DNA from: Amycolatopsis tucumanensis
GTDB taxonomy: Bacteria > Actinomycetota > Actinomycetes > Mycobacteriales > Pseudonocardiaceae
Length of the DNA stretch: 64,000 nucleotides
Direction: 5' to 3'
NCBI RefSeq assembly: GCF_021654135.1
Contig: NZ_JAKGSD010000003.1
Span: 49,391-113,390 of the forward strand
Positions 39,886-48,587 of this stretch are shown in pieces; positions within the stretch are counted from its first letter, which is position 1, and every line of letters begins with the position of its first letter. Both the position numbers and the translations under genes were made by a program. Below the pieces are notes generated by a model. It was not told the DNA's origin, ran no database searches, and saw nothing but the letters and a program-made list of their open reading frames with translations.

Positions 39886-42189
39886 TCAGCCGGTGACGTC
39901 GAGCGCGGCGCGGACGATGCTGTCGCTGTCCAGGCCGTGGTGCCGGTAGACGTCTTCGAGCGAGCCGGACTGGCCGAAGCCCGTCACGCCGAGCGCCGTC
40001 GTCCGGACGCGGTTGATCGTGGCGAGGAACGCCAGCGTGTGCGGATGTCCATCCAGGACGGTCACCAGGGGAGCGGCGCGGTCGGCGGGGAAGGCGGCGT
40101 CCAGGATCCAGGTGTCGGCCCGTTCGTGGCCCTGCCGGGCCCGGACCGCGCGGTGGAGCAGGTCGGGGCTGGTCACGCACACGACGTCGGCCGGGACGCC
40201 GATCTGGTCGAGCCGGGCCGCGGCGTCGAGGGCCTCGGGCACGAGCGCGCCCATCACGGCGATGGTGACGGCCGCGCCCTCCGCGCGGCGCAGCGGATAC
40301 GCGCCGGCGACGACCTGGCGGCGGCGCCGTTCGCGGGCGGCCGGGTCCGACGGCACGTCGGCGAGGGTCTGGTCGACCGGGCGGGTGGACAGCCGCAGGT
40401 AGGCCGAGCTGCCGCCGGGCTTGCCGAGCTGGGCCATCGCCGCGAGCAGCGTCCACTCGGCGTCGATCGCGAACGCGGGTTCGTAGGAGAGGCAGCCGGG
40501 CTGTTCCAGTCCGATCGACGGGGTCTTGATGGACTGGTGCGCGCCGCCCTCGGGGGCGAGGGTCACGCCGGACGGGGTGCCGATGAGGATGGACTGGCCG
40601 CCGGCGTAGATGCCGTAGGACCACGGTTCGAGCGCGCGCTCGACGAACGGGTCGTAGAGCACGCCGATGGGCAGCAGCGGCTGGCCCCAGCGGCTCCAGG
40701 TGGCGCCGAGCTCGCCGAGCAGGCCGACGAGGTTGGTCTCGGCGATGCCCAGTTCGATGTGCTGGCCGGTCGGCCGTTCCCGCCAGTGCAGGATGGTTTC
40801 GCTGTCGTCGGCGAACCAGTCCGGTCGTTCCTGGACGGACCAGACGCCGACCTTGTTGACCCAGCCGCCGAGGTTGGTGGTGGAGCTGACGTCGGGGCTG
40901 ACCGTGACGACGCGGCGCGCGGTGTCCGGGGCTTCGCGGGTGAGGTCGAGCAGGGCGCGGCCCAGCGCGGCCTGGGTGGTCGCGGTGCCGGTGGGGGTGC
41001 GGCCGAAGTCCGACGGCACCGGCGGCGGAGCCGCGGCCGGGATTTCCGGGCGGCGCAAGCGTTTCGCGGTGGCCCGGCAGAGCTCCTGTTCGGGGCTGCC
41101 GTCGGCGAAGGGGCGCCAGGGGTCGTCGAGGTCGGTGCCCAGCCGCTCGGCGAGTTCCCGCATCTGGGCGTCGGTGAGCAGGGCGGAGTGGTTCTGCGGG
41201 TGGCCCTTGGTGGCCAGGCCGTGACCCTTGATCGTGTAGGCGAAGACGACCGTCGGGCGGGTGTCGTCGATCGCGGCGAAGGCCTGGTCGAGGGCGGTGA
41301 GGTCGTGGCCGCCGAGGTTGGCGATCGCGTTAGTGAGGGTGGTGTCGTCGAGGTCGTCGAGCAGGGCCGCGATGGCGGGGCTGTCACCGGGCAGCCGGCG
41401 GCGCAGTTCGGCGGCGTCGCAGCGCAGCAGGCGCTGGTACTCCGGGTTGGGCATGGCGTCGATGCGCTGCCGCAGTTCCGCGCCGCCGGGGCGGGTGAAC
41501 AGTTCTTCCAGCAGGCGGCCGTACTTGAGGACGATGACCTGCCAGCCCGCGGCGGCGAACATGCCCTGCAGCTTGTCGGCGGCGATGTTGGGCACGACGC
41601 GGTCCAGGGACTGGCGGTTGAGGTCGACGATCCAGACGATCTCGCCGAGCTCGGCCACGCCCGGGTCGAGAACGGCCTCCCACACCGCGCCTTCGTCCAG
41701 TTCGGCGTCGCCGACGAGCGAGTACTGGCGGCCGGTGCCCGCGCCGCCGAACTTGGTGTCGACGTAGCGCCGGGAGACGGCGCCCCAGATCGGGGCGGTG
41801 GCGCCGATGCCGACCGAGCCGGTCGAGTAGTCGGCCGGGTCGGGGTCCTTGGTGCGGCTGGGGTAGCTCTGCAGCCCGCCGAACTCGCGCAGCCGCGGCA
41901 GGTAGGACGCGTCCAGCTCGCCGAGCAGGTGGTTGATCGCGTGCAGCACCGGCGAGGCGTGCGGCTTGACCGAGACGCGGTCCGCCGGGCGGAGGTGGTT
42001 GAACCACAGTGCGGTCATGATGGAGACCATCGACGCCGACGACGCCTGGTGGCCGCCGACCTTGAGCCCCGACGGGTTCGGGCGCACGCGGTTGGCGTGG
42101 TGGATGATCGCGCTGGACAGCCACAGCACCCGGTCCTCGACCGCGCGCAGCACGTCGGTGGCGGGTGTGGTCGTGGTGGGGGTGCTCAT
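39886..42189 (-). CDS. Transketolase-like/pyruvate dehydrogenase E1-like protein
   Basis: A 767-residue thiamine-diphosphate enzyme related to the homodimeric E1 of pyruvate dehydrogenase (AceE) and to transketolase. N-terminal part: LKVGGHQASSASMV and SVGIGATAPIW, with the cofactor motif GDAELDEGAVWEAV extending to VDLNRQS; middle part with ELGIAETNLVGLLGELG (catalytic Glu); C-terminal transketolase_C domain. It is about 120 residues shorter than AceE. It probably acts on a 2-oxo acid, possibly without an E2 partner, as none is nearby. GAGGAC lies before the ATG. Divergent from an Lrp-type gene that probably regulates it. Confidence 0.88.
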   Translation of the reverse strand: MSTPTTTTPATDVLRAVEDRVLWLSSAIIHHANRVRPNPSGLKVGGHQASSASMVSIMTALWFNHLRPADRVSVKPHASPVLHAINHLLGELDASYLPRLREFGGLQSYPSRTKDPDPADYSTGSVGIGATAPIWGAVSRRYVDTKFGGAGTGRQYSLVGDAELDEGAVWEAVLDPGVAELGEIVWIVDLNRQSLDRVVPNIAADKLQGMFAAAGWQVIVLKYGRLLEELFTRPGGAELRQRIDAMPNPEYQRLLRCDAAELRRRLPGDSPAIAALLDDLDDTTLTNAIANLGGHDLTALDQAFAAIDDTRPTVVFAYTIKGHGLATKGHPQNHSALLTDAQMRELAERLGTDLDDPWRPFADGSPEQELCRATAKRLRRPEIPAAAPPPVPSDFGRTPTGTATTQAALGRALLDLTREAPDTARRVVTVSPDVSSTTNLGGWVNKVGVWSVQERPDWFADDSETILHWRERPTGQHIELGIAETNLVGLLGELGATWSRWGQPLLPIGVLYDPFVERALEPWSYGIYAGGQSILIGTPSGVTLAPEGGAHQSIKTPSIGLEQPGCLSYEPAFAIDAEWTLLAAMAQLGKPGGSSAYLRLSTRPVDQTLADVPSDPAARERRRRQVVAGAYPLRRAEGAAVTIAVMGALVPEALDAAARLDQIGVPADVVCVTSPDLLHRAVRARQGHERADTWILDAAFPADRAAPLVTVLDGHPHTLAFLATINRVRTTALGVTGFGQSGSLEDVYRHHGLDSDSIVRAALDVTG

Positions 42190-42215
42190 CGGGCCGTCCT
42201 CGATCCGGGTGCAGG

Positions 42216-42276
42216 TTGCTCACAGTGAACCAACCTGCTGAACTGTTGCTCAACACCCCGGCTGGAAATTGAGCAA
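42216..42276. promoter_or_regulatory. Lrp-type repeat sites between divergent genes
   Basis: TTGCTCA occurs at 42216-42222 and, as TTGCTCAA, at 42246-42253, with the exact inverted copy TTGAGCAA at 42269-42276. The set lies in the 131-bp gap between the divergent transketolase-like and Lrp genes. Lrp/AsnC proteins bind several spaced copies as octamers, which fits. Confidence 0.75.
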
Positions 42277-42320
42277 TCTGCCCAGCGCCGGAGCTGGTGT
42301 GCGAGGGAGAGGCGAGCACA

Positions 42321-42800
42321 ATGCCCCAGGACGGCTTCGTCGACGCGGTGGACGCCCGGATCCTGCTGGAACTGGCCGAGCACCCGCGCGCGACCACGCT
42401 CGCGATCGCCGACCGGGCCGGGATCTCCCGCAACACCGCGCAAACCCGGATAGCGCGCCTGGAGGCCGGCTCGCTGGACTCGTTCGAACGGCGGATCTCA
42501 CCGGCCGCGCTCGGGTACCCGCTGACCGCGTTCATCACGGCGCAGGTGACGCAACGGCTGCTGGACGAGGTGGCCGCCGCGCTCGCCGGGGTGCCCGAGG
42601 TGCTGGAGGTGCAGGGAATCTCCGGGCCGGTCGACCTGATGGTGCACGTGGTGGCGCGCGACGCCGACGACCTGTACCGGATCGCCGGGCTGATCCTCGC
42701 CATCCCCGGCGTGGAGCGCACCAACACGGCCTTGGTGATGCGCCAGCTGGTCGACTACCGGATCAAGCCGCTGCTCCACCAGGCGGCGGGGCCGAGTTAG
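42321..42800 (+). CDS. Lrp/AsnC family transcriptional regulator
   Basis: A 159-residue regulator: HTH at about 9-50 (ILLELAEHPRATTLAIADRA, ISRNTAQTRIARLE) and an AsnC/RAM ligand-binding domain at about 75-150 (PEVLEVQGISGPVDLMVHVV, IPGVERTNTALVM). The ligand is probably an amino acid or 2-oxo acid. Start ATG at 42321 with GGGAGAGG upstream. Divergent from the thiamine-dependent enzyme gene, with TTGCTCA repeats between them; joint control is the simplest reading. Confidence 0.9.
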   Translation: MPQDGFVDAVDARILLELAEHPRATTLAIADRAGISRNTAQTRIARLEAGSLDSFERRISPAALGYPLTAFITAQVTQRLLDEVAAALAGVPEVLEVQGISGPVDLMVHVVARDADDLYRIAGLILAIPGVERTNTALVMRQLVDYRIKPLLHQAAGPS

Positions 42801-42985
42801 CGGCCCGGGCGGCCGCGCTCGCGGCGGATGCGCAGAAGCACGCCCAGCACGAAGCCGAACACCGCGCTGCCGGCGACGGGCAGGAACCACGGGGCGCTCG
42901 GGTAGATGCGGAACCCGACCACGACGCAGACGACCAGGACCACCGCGCCTGCCGCGGCGGCCGTGTAGGAGCGTCGTCGAGTCAC
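42797..42985 (-). CDS. Small two-helix membrane protein
   Basis: A 62-residue protein with two hydrophobic helices (AAAAGAVVLVVCVVVGF and FLPVAGSAVFGFVLGVLL) and basic ends (MTRRRSY, RIRRERGRPGR). GTG start with GGGAGGG six bases upstream. Its stop overlaps the end of the Lrp gene by four bases on the opposite strand. Function unknown. Confidence 0.6.
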   Translation of the reverse strand: MTRRRSYTAAAAGAVVLVVCVVVGFRIYPSAPWFLPVAGSAVFGFVLGVLLRIRRERGRPGR

Positions 42986-43094
42986 GTGCCCTCCCGGGCC
43001 TGGGCCAGCCGCGGCGGCAGGGTGCGAGGGGGTGTGTCACTCCGGTTCGGCGGGAACCGCGGCGAGCGCCGTTGAGCTACGTGCCCCGGCGACG

Positions 43095-43373
43095 TCATGC
43101 CAGCTCGGCGGAAACCACCGCGGGCAGGTCGCGCAGGCGGGCCAGCAGGTGGTCGATCTCGTCCCCCGGCAGCAGGACCGCGCAGACCATGCTGCTCTCC
43201 CGGACGCCCTCGCGGATGTCGACCGACAGTTCGTGCACCGGGCGGCCCTGCTGGGACAGGGCGCCGATCAGGGCGGGGACCTGCGTGGCGCCGCCGGTGA
43301 AGTAGGTGGCGATGCGGCGCCGGACGAGCATCGTCGAACGCGGGGCCGGGGTGTGGAACGTGCTGACGGACAT
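43095..43373 (-). CDS. Orphan ACT-domain-like protein
   Basis: A 92-residue protein that looks like a single ACT domain, near the acetolactate synthase regulatory subunit type: RRRIATYFTGGATQVPALIG, HELSVDIREGVRESSMVCAV, LARLRDLPAVVSAEL. The central beta-alpha-beta-beta-alpha-beta order is plausible. ATG start with TGGAG upstream. No acetolactate synthase is nearby. It could bind an amino acid as a free-standing sensor; assignment is tentative. Confidence 0.6.
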   Translation of the reverse strand: MSVSTFHTPAPRSTMLVRRRIATYFTGGATQVPALIGALSQQGRPVHELSVDIREGVRESSMVCAVLLPGDEIDHLLARLRDLPAVVSAELA

Positions 43374-43577
43374 GGCGGATCTCCAGGAAGATCGAGAAAC
43401 CGGACGGATCCGGGCCAGGTCCCGAAAAAGCGATCGCCGACACTGCGCGCCGGCGACCTGGGTTCAGCCGGCGCGCCGGGCTACGAGTCGCTGGGACGTC
43501 AGGCGCTGCACGGCGCAAGATTAACACGACACCGGCCCGATCGCCGACACCCCGGCCCGGGGTGCCGACGACGGGTG
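43374..43577. other. Gene-free gap
   Basis: About 200 bp between the ACT-like gene and the RibD-like gene. I see no gene, clear promoter or strong hairpin in it. Confidence 0.4.
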
Positions 43578-44144
43578 CTACCGGGTCACCCGGAACCGCA
43601 GGTGTGTCGCGGCCGGTGTGACGAGCACGTCGGTGCGTTCCAGCTCGACCGCCGACGGCAGGGTGTCGAAGAGCCGCGTGCCGCCGCCGATCAGGAGCGG
43701 GACCACGTGCACGTGGATCTCGTCCACCAGCCCGAGCGGGAGCGCCTGCTGCAGCACGGTCGCGCCGTGCAGTCCGACGAACTTGTCCCCGGCGGCCTCC
43801 TGCGCCGAACCGATCGCGGCAGCCACCCCGTCGCTGAACGTGTACCCCGACGGGTACCGCTCGGGCGGCTCGCGGTGGGTGACGACGAAACACGGGACGC
43901 CGGGCAGCGGGCCGCCCTCGCCCCAGATGTCGACGCACTTGTCGAACGACTTTCGGCCCATCACCACCGCGCCGGTGACGTCGATCGCCTGTCGCAGCAA
44001 CGCCCTGTCGTCGTCGGTGGCCGCGTCGAACAGCCAGTCGTGCAGCGTGCCGGCGCCGTCGCCGAACGGGTTGTCGCGGCTGTCGTTCGGCCCGGTGACG
44101 TAACCGTCGAGCGAAACCGACATGTCGGAGATGACGAGTGCCAT
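43578..44144 (-). CDS. Dihydrofolate reductase/RibD C-terminal family protein
   Basis: A 188-residue protein of the RibD_C fold: MSVSLDGYVTGPND, VVMGRKSFDKCVDIWG, HGATVLQQALPLGLVDEIHV and PLLIGGGTRLF. The cofactor (NADPH) loop GATV is present. These stand-alone actinomycete proteins reduce unknown substrates and are not folate reductases in most cases. ATG with GGAAGGGG upstream. It lies 25 bp after a paralogue in the same transcript. Confidence 0.88.
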   Translation of the reverse strand: MALVISDMSVSLDGYVTGPNDSRDNPFGDGAGTLHDWLFDAATDDDRALLRQAIDVTGAVVMGRKSFDKCVDIWGEGGPLPGVPCFVVTHREPPERYPSGYTFSDGVAAAIGSAQEAAGDKFVGLHGATVLQQALPLGLVDEIHVHVVPLLIGGGTRLFDTLPSAVELERTDVLVTPAATHLRFRVTR

Positions 44145-44169
44145 GGAACTGCCCCTTCCGTGGATGTTG

Positions 44170-44748
44170 TCACTCCTGCGTCGGACGAGCGTGCTCGGAT
44201 TCGACAACCCGGTACCGCAGGTGGGTCGCGTCGTGCCCGTCCAGCCGGCGGGTCAGTCGTAGTTCGGCGGCGTGGCCATCGAACAGGCGGCGGCCCGCGC
44301 CGAGCAGGACCGGGACCAGGTGGATCTCCAGTTCGTCGAGCTCACCGGCGGCCAGCAGCGCCTGGGCCGCGCCCGCGCCGTGCACCAGGATCGCCTCCTC
44401 GCCCGCCGCGGCGCGGGCGTCGGCCACGCAGGCCGCCACCTCGGTGTAGTAGCGGGCGCTCCCGGGCGGCTCGTCGTCGGGGTGGTGGGTCAGCACGTGG
44501 ATCGGCACGCCGTCGTGGTGGTCGCCCTGCCAGCGCCCTGCCAGCTCGAACGTCCGCCGCCCGGTGATCACCGCCCTGGTGGCCATCGCTTCGGCGAACA
44601 CCTGGCCGTCCGGGCCGGGCGACTCACGCCGGTCCAGCCAGTTGAACAACCGCCCGCCGCCGCGGCCCAGTTCTTGTCCGGGGCGATCGTCGGGGCCCGC
44701 GATGTAGCCGTCCAGCGACATCGCCATGTACAGCCGGGTCAGTGCCAT
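44170..44748 (-). CDS. Dihydrofolate reductase/RibD C-terminal family protein (paralogue)
   Basis: A 192-residue RibD_C-type reductase, paralogue of the next gene: MAMSLDGYIAGPDD, AVITGRRTFELAGRWQG, HGAGAAQALLAAGELDELEI, PVLLGAGRRLFDG. The two differ enough to be an old duplication. ATG start. Preceded by a flavin reductase-like gene in the same direction, so the three may form a small redox transcript. Confidence 0.88.
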   Translation of the reverse strand: MALTRLYMAMSLDGYIAGPDDRPGQELGRGGGRLFNWLDRRESPGPDGQVFAEAMATRAVITGRRTFELAGRWQGDHHDGVPIHVLTHHPDDEPPGSARYYTEVAACVADARAAAGEEAILVHGAGAAQALLAAGELDELEIHLVPVLLGAGRRLFDGHAAELRLTRRLDGHDATHLRYRVVESEHARPTQE

Positions 44749-44815
44749 CGGACCGTCCTTCCGCTCGGGTGTCTCACCACCACGTCGGACGGCGGCGCCG
44801 GTTTTCGACAGCCCG

Positions 44816-45304
44816 CTACGCCTCGTTGCCGGGGGAGAGGTCGCGCACCGACTGGAACCCGAGCTGCGGGCCGAGCCCGGTCGCGGTGGTGCCCTCGACC
44901 GGGCGCAGCAGCAGGCCGACGTGGTCGCCGGTGTCGTGCCGGGACAGGATCTCGCCCGCGAACCAGCCGGCGCAGTCGTCGAGCACGGGGACCCCGCCCG
45001 GGCCGGGGCGCCAGGCGCAGCGCGTGAACTTGTCGGTGTCGAAGCCGGTGTGGCTGCCGAACAGCTCGGCCAGCCCGGGCACCGACGTGTCGAGCCGGTG
45101 CACGACCACCGTCGACGCGTCCGCGGCGACCTCGAAGGTGTGGTTCTTCTTCGACAGCCACACCATGAACCGCGGCGGATCGATGCTGCACTGCGCGGCG
45201 AACCCGGCCAGGCACCCCGCGCGCCGCCGCCCGTCGGTGGTCGTCACGACGAACATCGGGTAGTCCAGCGCGCCGACGACCGTCTCGAACCCCTCAGCTG
45301 CCAC
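44816..45304 (-). CDS. Flavin reductase-like domain protein
   Basis: A 162-residue FMN-binding split-barrel protein: ALDYPMFVVTT, RAGCLAGFAAQCSIDPPRF, VWLSKKNHTFEVA and VPVLDDCAGWFAGEI. Relatives use NAD(P)H to reduce flavin for a partner monooxygenase, or act as flavin-dependent oxidoreductases. GTG start at 45304. No partner monooxygenase is in the same run. It belongs to a minus-strand series beginning with the NiCoT gene. Confidence 0.88.
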   Translation of the reverse strand: MAAEGFETVVGALDYPMFVVTTTDGRRRAGCLAGFAAQCSIDPPRFMVWLSKKNHTFEVAADASTVVVHRLDTSVPGLAELFGSHTGFDTDKFTRCAWRPGPGGVPVLDDCAGWFAGEILSRHDTGDHVGLLLRPVEGTTATGLGPQLGFQSVRDLSPGNEA

Positions 45305-45364
45305 GGCTCAGTTCTACCCGAGCCGTGGCAGCCGAGGGGCACCGCGCACCCGCCACCCGGAACC

Positions 45365-46198
45365 TCAGCGGCCGAGGAACTCCAGCAGCGCGGTGTTGAC
45401 CTCGTCCGGGTGGGTCCAGGCGATGTTGTGCGGCCCGCCGGGCACGGTGACGAACTCGAGGTCCTTGACGAGACCCGGCAGCCGCGCCGCGGTGGCCTCG
45501 TACGGCAGGATCCGGTCGGCGTCGCCGTGGATGAGCAGCACCGGGACGTCGATCTTGGGCAGGTCGTCGCGGAAGTCGGTCAGCCAGGTGTCGACGCAGG
45601 CGTAGGCGGCGTGCGCCGAGGCGGCGACCGCCACGTTGAAGCTGTTCTGCCACGCCTGCTCGCTGATGCGGGTGCCGGCGTAGGTGTCGACGTTGTAGAA
45701 GTTGTCGAGGAAGTCCTTGAAGTAGGCGGGCCGGTCCTTGACGACCGCCGCCTTGATGTCCTCGAACACCGACTTGTCGACACCCTCGGGGTTGTCGTCG
45801 GTCTTGAGCAGGTACGGCGGGATCGCGCCCATGAGCACGGCCTTGCGCACCCGGTCCGAGCCGTAGGTCCCGAGGTAACGGGTGACCTCGCCGGTGCCCA
45901 TCGAGAAGCCGACCAGCACCACGTCGTCGAGTTCCAGGTGGTCCAGCAGCGTCTTCAGGTCCGCGGCGAAGGTGTCGTAGTCGTAGCCGACGGTGGGCTG
46001 GCTGGACTGGCCGAAACCACGGCGGTCGTAGGTGATGACCCGGTACCCGGCGGCCAGCAGCACCCGCTCCTGCTTCTCCCACGAGTGCCCGTTGAGCGGG
46101 TAGCCGTGGATCAGCACCACGGGCGTGCCGGTGCCGTGGTCCTCGTAGTGGATCTCGATGTCCTCGGAGTTCTCACGGCCGACGGTGATCTTCGACAT
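45365..46198 (-). CDS. Alpha/beta hydrolase, non-heme haloperoxidase type
   Basis: A 277-residue hydrolase of the cofactor-free haloperoxidase (perhydrolase) type. Oxyanion region HGYPLNGHSWE near 31, nucleophile in VGFSMGTGEV (Ser about 99), Asp in HGDADRILP (about 229) and His in GGPHNIAWTH (about 257). With acetate and peroxide such enzymes form peracids, but hydrolysis may be the natural role. GAAGGAAAAC precedes the ATG. Follows DUF4331 by 27 bp. Confidence 0.92.
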   Translation of the reverse strand: MSKITVGRENSEDIEIHYEDHGTGTPVVLIHGYPLNGHSWEKQERVLLAAGYRVITYDRRGFGQSSQPTVGYDYDTFAADLKTLLDHLELDDVVLVGFSMGTGEVTRYLGTYGSDRVRKAVLMGAIPPYLLKTDDNPEGVDKSVFEDIKAAVVKDRPAYFKDFLDNFYNVDTYAGTRISEQAWQNSFNVAVAASAHAAYACVDTWLTDFRDDLPKIDVPVLLIHGDADRILPYEATAARLPGLVKDLEFVTVPGGPHNIAWTHPDEVNTALLEFLGR

Positions 46199-46225
46199 GG
46201 TGTTTTCCTTCCTGTGTCAGGATTT

Positions 46226-47245
46226 TCAGGCCACCGGGGGCACGTACGGGAACCCGGCGGTGGGCTTGCTGGTGACCGATTCGCGGCCGATGCCGAGGCG
46301 GATCGGGGTGTTGGCGGCCGTGGAGAACATGACGTCAGGCGCGTTGTCCGTCAGCGCGCGGCCGTTCCACTCCGCGAAGCCGAACGACGCCGGCGTGCCC
46401 ACCGTGTAGGGCAGGACGTTCGGGAAGAACCGGTGCGCCAGCTTCTCCCCGTAGGCCTGCGGGTCCTCGGCCGTGCCGTACGCCGCGACGACCCCGGCGA
46501 TCTCCTTGCCGACCAGGTCGCCGTAGGTGGCGTAGTCGTCCGCGGGCACGCCGGCGTTGAGCCGGTCGCCCAGGTCCTCGTTGTACTGCGTGAACAGCGG
46601 GTGGATCATCGGCAGCCCGACGCGGTTGATCGAGCGCCAGCCGCCGGCGTCGGTGGCCAGAGTGGACACCGCCCACACCCCGACGCGGCCCGCGCCCAGC
46701 TCGGCGTCCGGCACCTCCAGCACGATCGAGTACACCGTGTGCCCGGCGAACAGGTTGGCCGCCCGCGCCTCGGTCCAGTCGCCGAGGTCGACCGTCGTGC
46801 CGTCCTGGAACGCGTGACCCACCGCGTGCAGCACGTCCGGCTCGATCCAGAACGGGTCGCCCGCCTTGCCGGTCCACACGCGCAGCCCGCCCGCGCCGGT
46901 GACCGTCTCGCCGGTCACCCCCTCCGCCACGACCTCGCCCGGCGCGAACGGGTCGGTGGCCGCGGCGCCGGTGATCCGCCGCAGCACCCAGGTCTGGCTG
47001 CCCTGCTCGTCCCGCTCGCCGAACACGAACCGGTACGTCAGGTCCTCCACGACGTCACCGTTCGTGTCGACCTTGAACTCGTACATCCCCTCCGGGTGGT
47101 AACCGGGCACGGGGATGTCGCCGGCGATCGAGTGGCACACGTTGATGACGAACACGGTGCCGGTTTCGCCCCGGAACACGTACAGGTCGGTGATGTCGAG
47201 GCGGACGTCCTGACGGGCGATCGGCGAATCGAGGTGGTGCGACAT
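46226..47245 (-). CDS. DUF4331 family protein
   Basis: A 339-residue protein of the DUF4331 family: opens MSHHLDSPIARQDVRLDITD then LYVFRG, with VFVINVCHSIAGD, the repeated domain body and the conserved block FFPNVLPYTVGTPASFGF near the end. The N-terminal HHLDSP motif is nearly invariant in the family and looks like a metal site. No signal peptide is seen. Function unknown. GAGAGAAACC precedes the ATG. It is 40 bp after the nickel/cobalt transporter gene, so a metal link is possible. Confidence 0.88.
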   Translation of the reverse strand: MSHHLDSPIARQDVRLDITDLYVFRGETGTVFVINVCHSIAGDIPVPGYHPEGMYEFKVDTNGDVVEDLTYRFVFGERDEQGSQTWVLRRITGAAATDPFAPGEVVAEGVTGETVTGAGGLRVWTGKAGDPFWIEPDVLHAVGHAFQDGTTVDLGDWTEARAANLFAGHTVYSIVLEVPDAELGAGRVGVWAVSTLATDAGGWRSINRVGLPMIHPLFTQYNEDLGDRLNAGVPADDYATYGDLVGKEIAGVVAAYGTAEDPQAYGEKLAHRFFPNVLPYTVGTPASFGFAEWNGRALTDNAPDVMFSTAANTPIRLGIGRESVTSKPTAGFPYVPPVA

Positions 47246-47285
47246 GGTTTCTCTCCTTTGTGGACTTGCGGGTTGACGGTGGTGG

Positions 47286-48362
47286 TCAGGCGCGCGGCGA
47301 CCAGCGCTGCTCGATGCGGCCGTACCGCCAGATCAGGGCCGCCACCAGCCAGGTGACGGCGAACAGGCCCGCGACGGCGAACCCGAGTGTGTTGAGGTCG
47401 AGGCCGGCGTTCCACGACCAGAACCCGCCCGACCAGCCGAACTGCCCGGACAGCACGGACAGCAGTTCGGCGGCGCCGATCAACACGGCCACCGCGACGG
47501 ACAGCCCGGTGACCGTGAGGTTGTAGTAGATCCGGCGCACCGGGCTGGCGAACGCCCAGCCGTAGGCGAGGTTCATGAACGACCCGTCGATCGTGTCGAA
47601 CAGGGTCATGCCGGCGGCGAACAGGACCGGCAGGCACAGGATGGCGTACCAGGGCAGCCCGGCGACGGTGGCGCTGCCCGCGAGGACGAGCAGCGCGACC
47701 TCGGTCGCGGTGTCGAACCCGAGCCCGAACAGCACCCCCAGCGGGTACATGTGCCACGGCTTCCCGATGGCCCGGGTGAACCGCCCCAGCAGCCGGTTCA
47801 GCAGCCCGCGGTGCGCCAGCTCGTGCTCCAGCGCCGCCTCGTCGAACTCGCCGGACCGCAGTCCGCGCAGCACCTTCAGGATGCCGGCCAGGATCACCGC
47901 GTTCACCGCGGCGATCAGGACCAGGAACGAGCCCGACACCGACGTCCCGATCAGCGACGTGTAGCGGTGCAGCGCGGAGCCGTCGTCCCGCAGCGGCCCG
48001 GCGATGGTCCGCACGCCCAGCGACAGCAGCAGCGCGAGCCCGAACACGACCGTGGAATGGCCCAGCGCGAAGAAGAACCCGACCGACAGCGGGCGGCGGC
48101 CCTCCTGCATCAGCTTGCGGGTCGTGTTGTCGATCGCCGAGATGTGGTCGGCGTCGAAGGCGTGCCGCATGCCCAGCGTGTAGGCCGTGACGCCGACCCC
48201 GAGCCCGAGTGCGGGCGCCCCGGCGTGACCGTGCGCGACCAGGAGCAGGGTGCCCCAGCCCAGCACGTGCAGCGCGGCGATCACGGCGGCCATCCCGCCG
48301 GCGCGGCCCCACTCCCGCCGCGACAACGGTTGCCGGGAGACCCGGGTCAGCGTGGTCGTCAT
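47286..48362 (-). CDS. Nickel/cobalt permease (NiCoT family)
   Basis: A 358-residue membrane transporter of the HoxN/NixA family with about eight membrane segments. The signature in helix 2, RHAFDADHISAIDNTTRK near 65-82, is complete, as are FFFALGHSTVVF, LFGLGFDTATEVALL and LFAAGMTLFDTIDG. It imports Ni2+ or Co2+. ATG at 48362 with GGAGGG upstream. First gene of a minus-strand run; the 11-bp-stem palindrome at 48452-48477 lies about 90 bp before it. A strand-opposed Dps gene shares this promoter region. Confidence 0.93.
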   Translation of the reverse strand: MTTTLTRVSRQPLSRREWGRAGGMAAVIAALHVLGWGTLLLVAHGHAGAPALGLGVGVTAYTLGMRHAFDADHISAIDNTTRKLMQEGRRPLSVGFFFALGHSTVVFGLALLLSLGVRTIAGPLRDDGSALHRYTSLIGTSVSGSFLVLIAAVNAVILAGILKVLRGLRSGEFDEAALEHELAHRGLLNRLLGRFTRAIGKPWHMYPLGVLFGLGFDTATEVALLVLAGSATVAGLPWYAILCLPVLFAAGMTLFDTIDGSFMNLAYGWAFASPVRRIYYNLTVTGLSVAVAVLIGAAELLSVLSGQFGWSGGFWSWNAGLDLNTLGFAVAGLFAVTWLVAALIWRYGRIEQRWSPRA

Positions 48363-48451
48363 GCTCTTCCCTCCGGCCGATCCACTTCGGACTCGATGAC
48401 TTCGAGCCTGCTCGCCCGCGGCCGCCGGAGCCATGACGCCGCCTCCACAAC

Positions 48452-48477
48452 GCGGTGTGGGGTTTTCCCCACACCGC
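48452..48477. promoter_or_regulatory. Perfect palindrome before the nickel transporter and Dps genes
   Basis: Arms GCGGTGTGGGG (48452-48462) and CCCCACACCGC (48467-48477) around TTTT. On the minus strand its core is TGGGGAAAACCCCA, the same 14 bp found at 50161-50174 before the receiver gene. It lies in the 225-bp gap between divergent NiCoT and Dps genes. The symmetry and sharing suggest a regulator site rather than a terminator. Confidence 0.8.
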
Positions 48478-48587
48478 ACCGGTGCCGGCCCGATCCGGTT
48501 CTCGGGAGCACGCCATGGCGCGCCCCGGCCGCCGCGGTGACGCTGAGGAGGAGACGGGCACGACGCCCGCGCGAACCGGAGGTAGTC

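Noticed and set aside
46226..48362. NiCoT and DUF4331 considered as part of a nickel-enzyme cluster
   Set aside because: No urease, hydrogenase or glyoxalase gene is present in the window, so only a loose association is reported.
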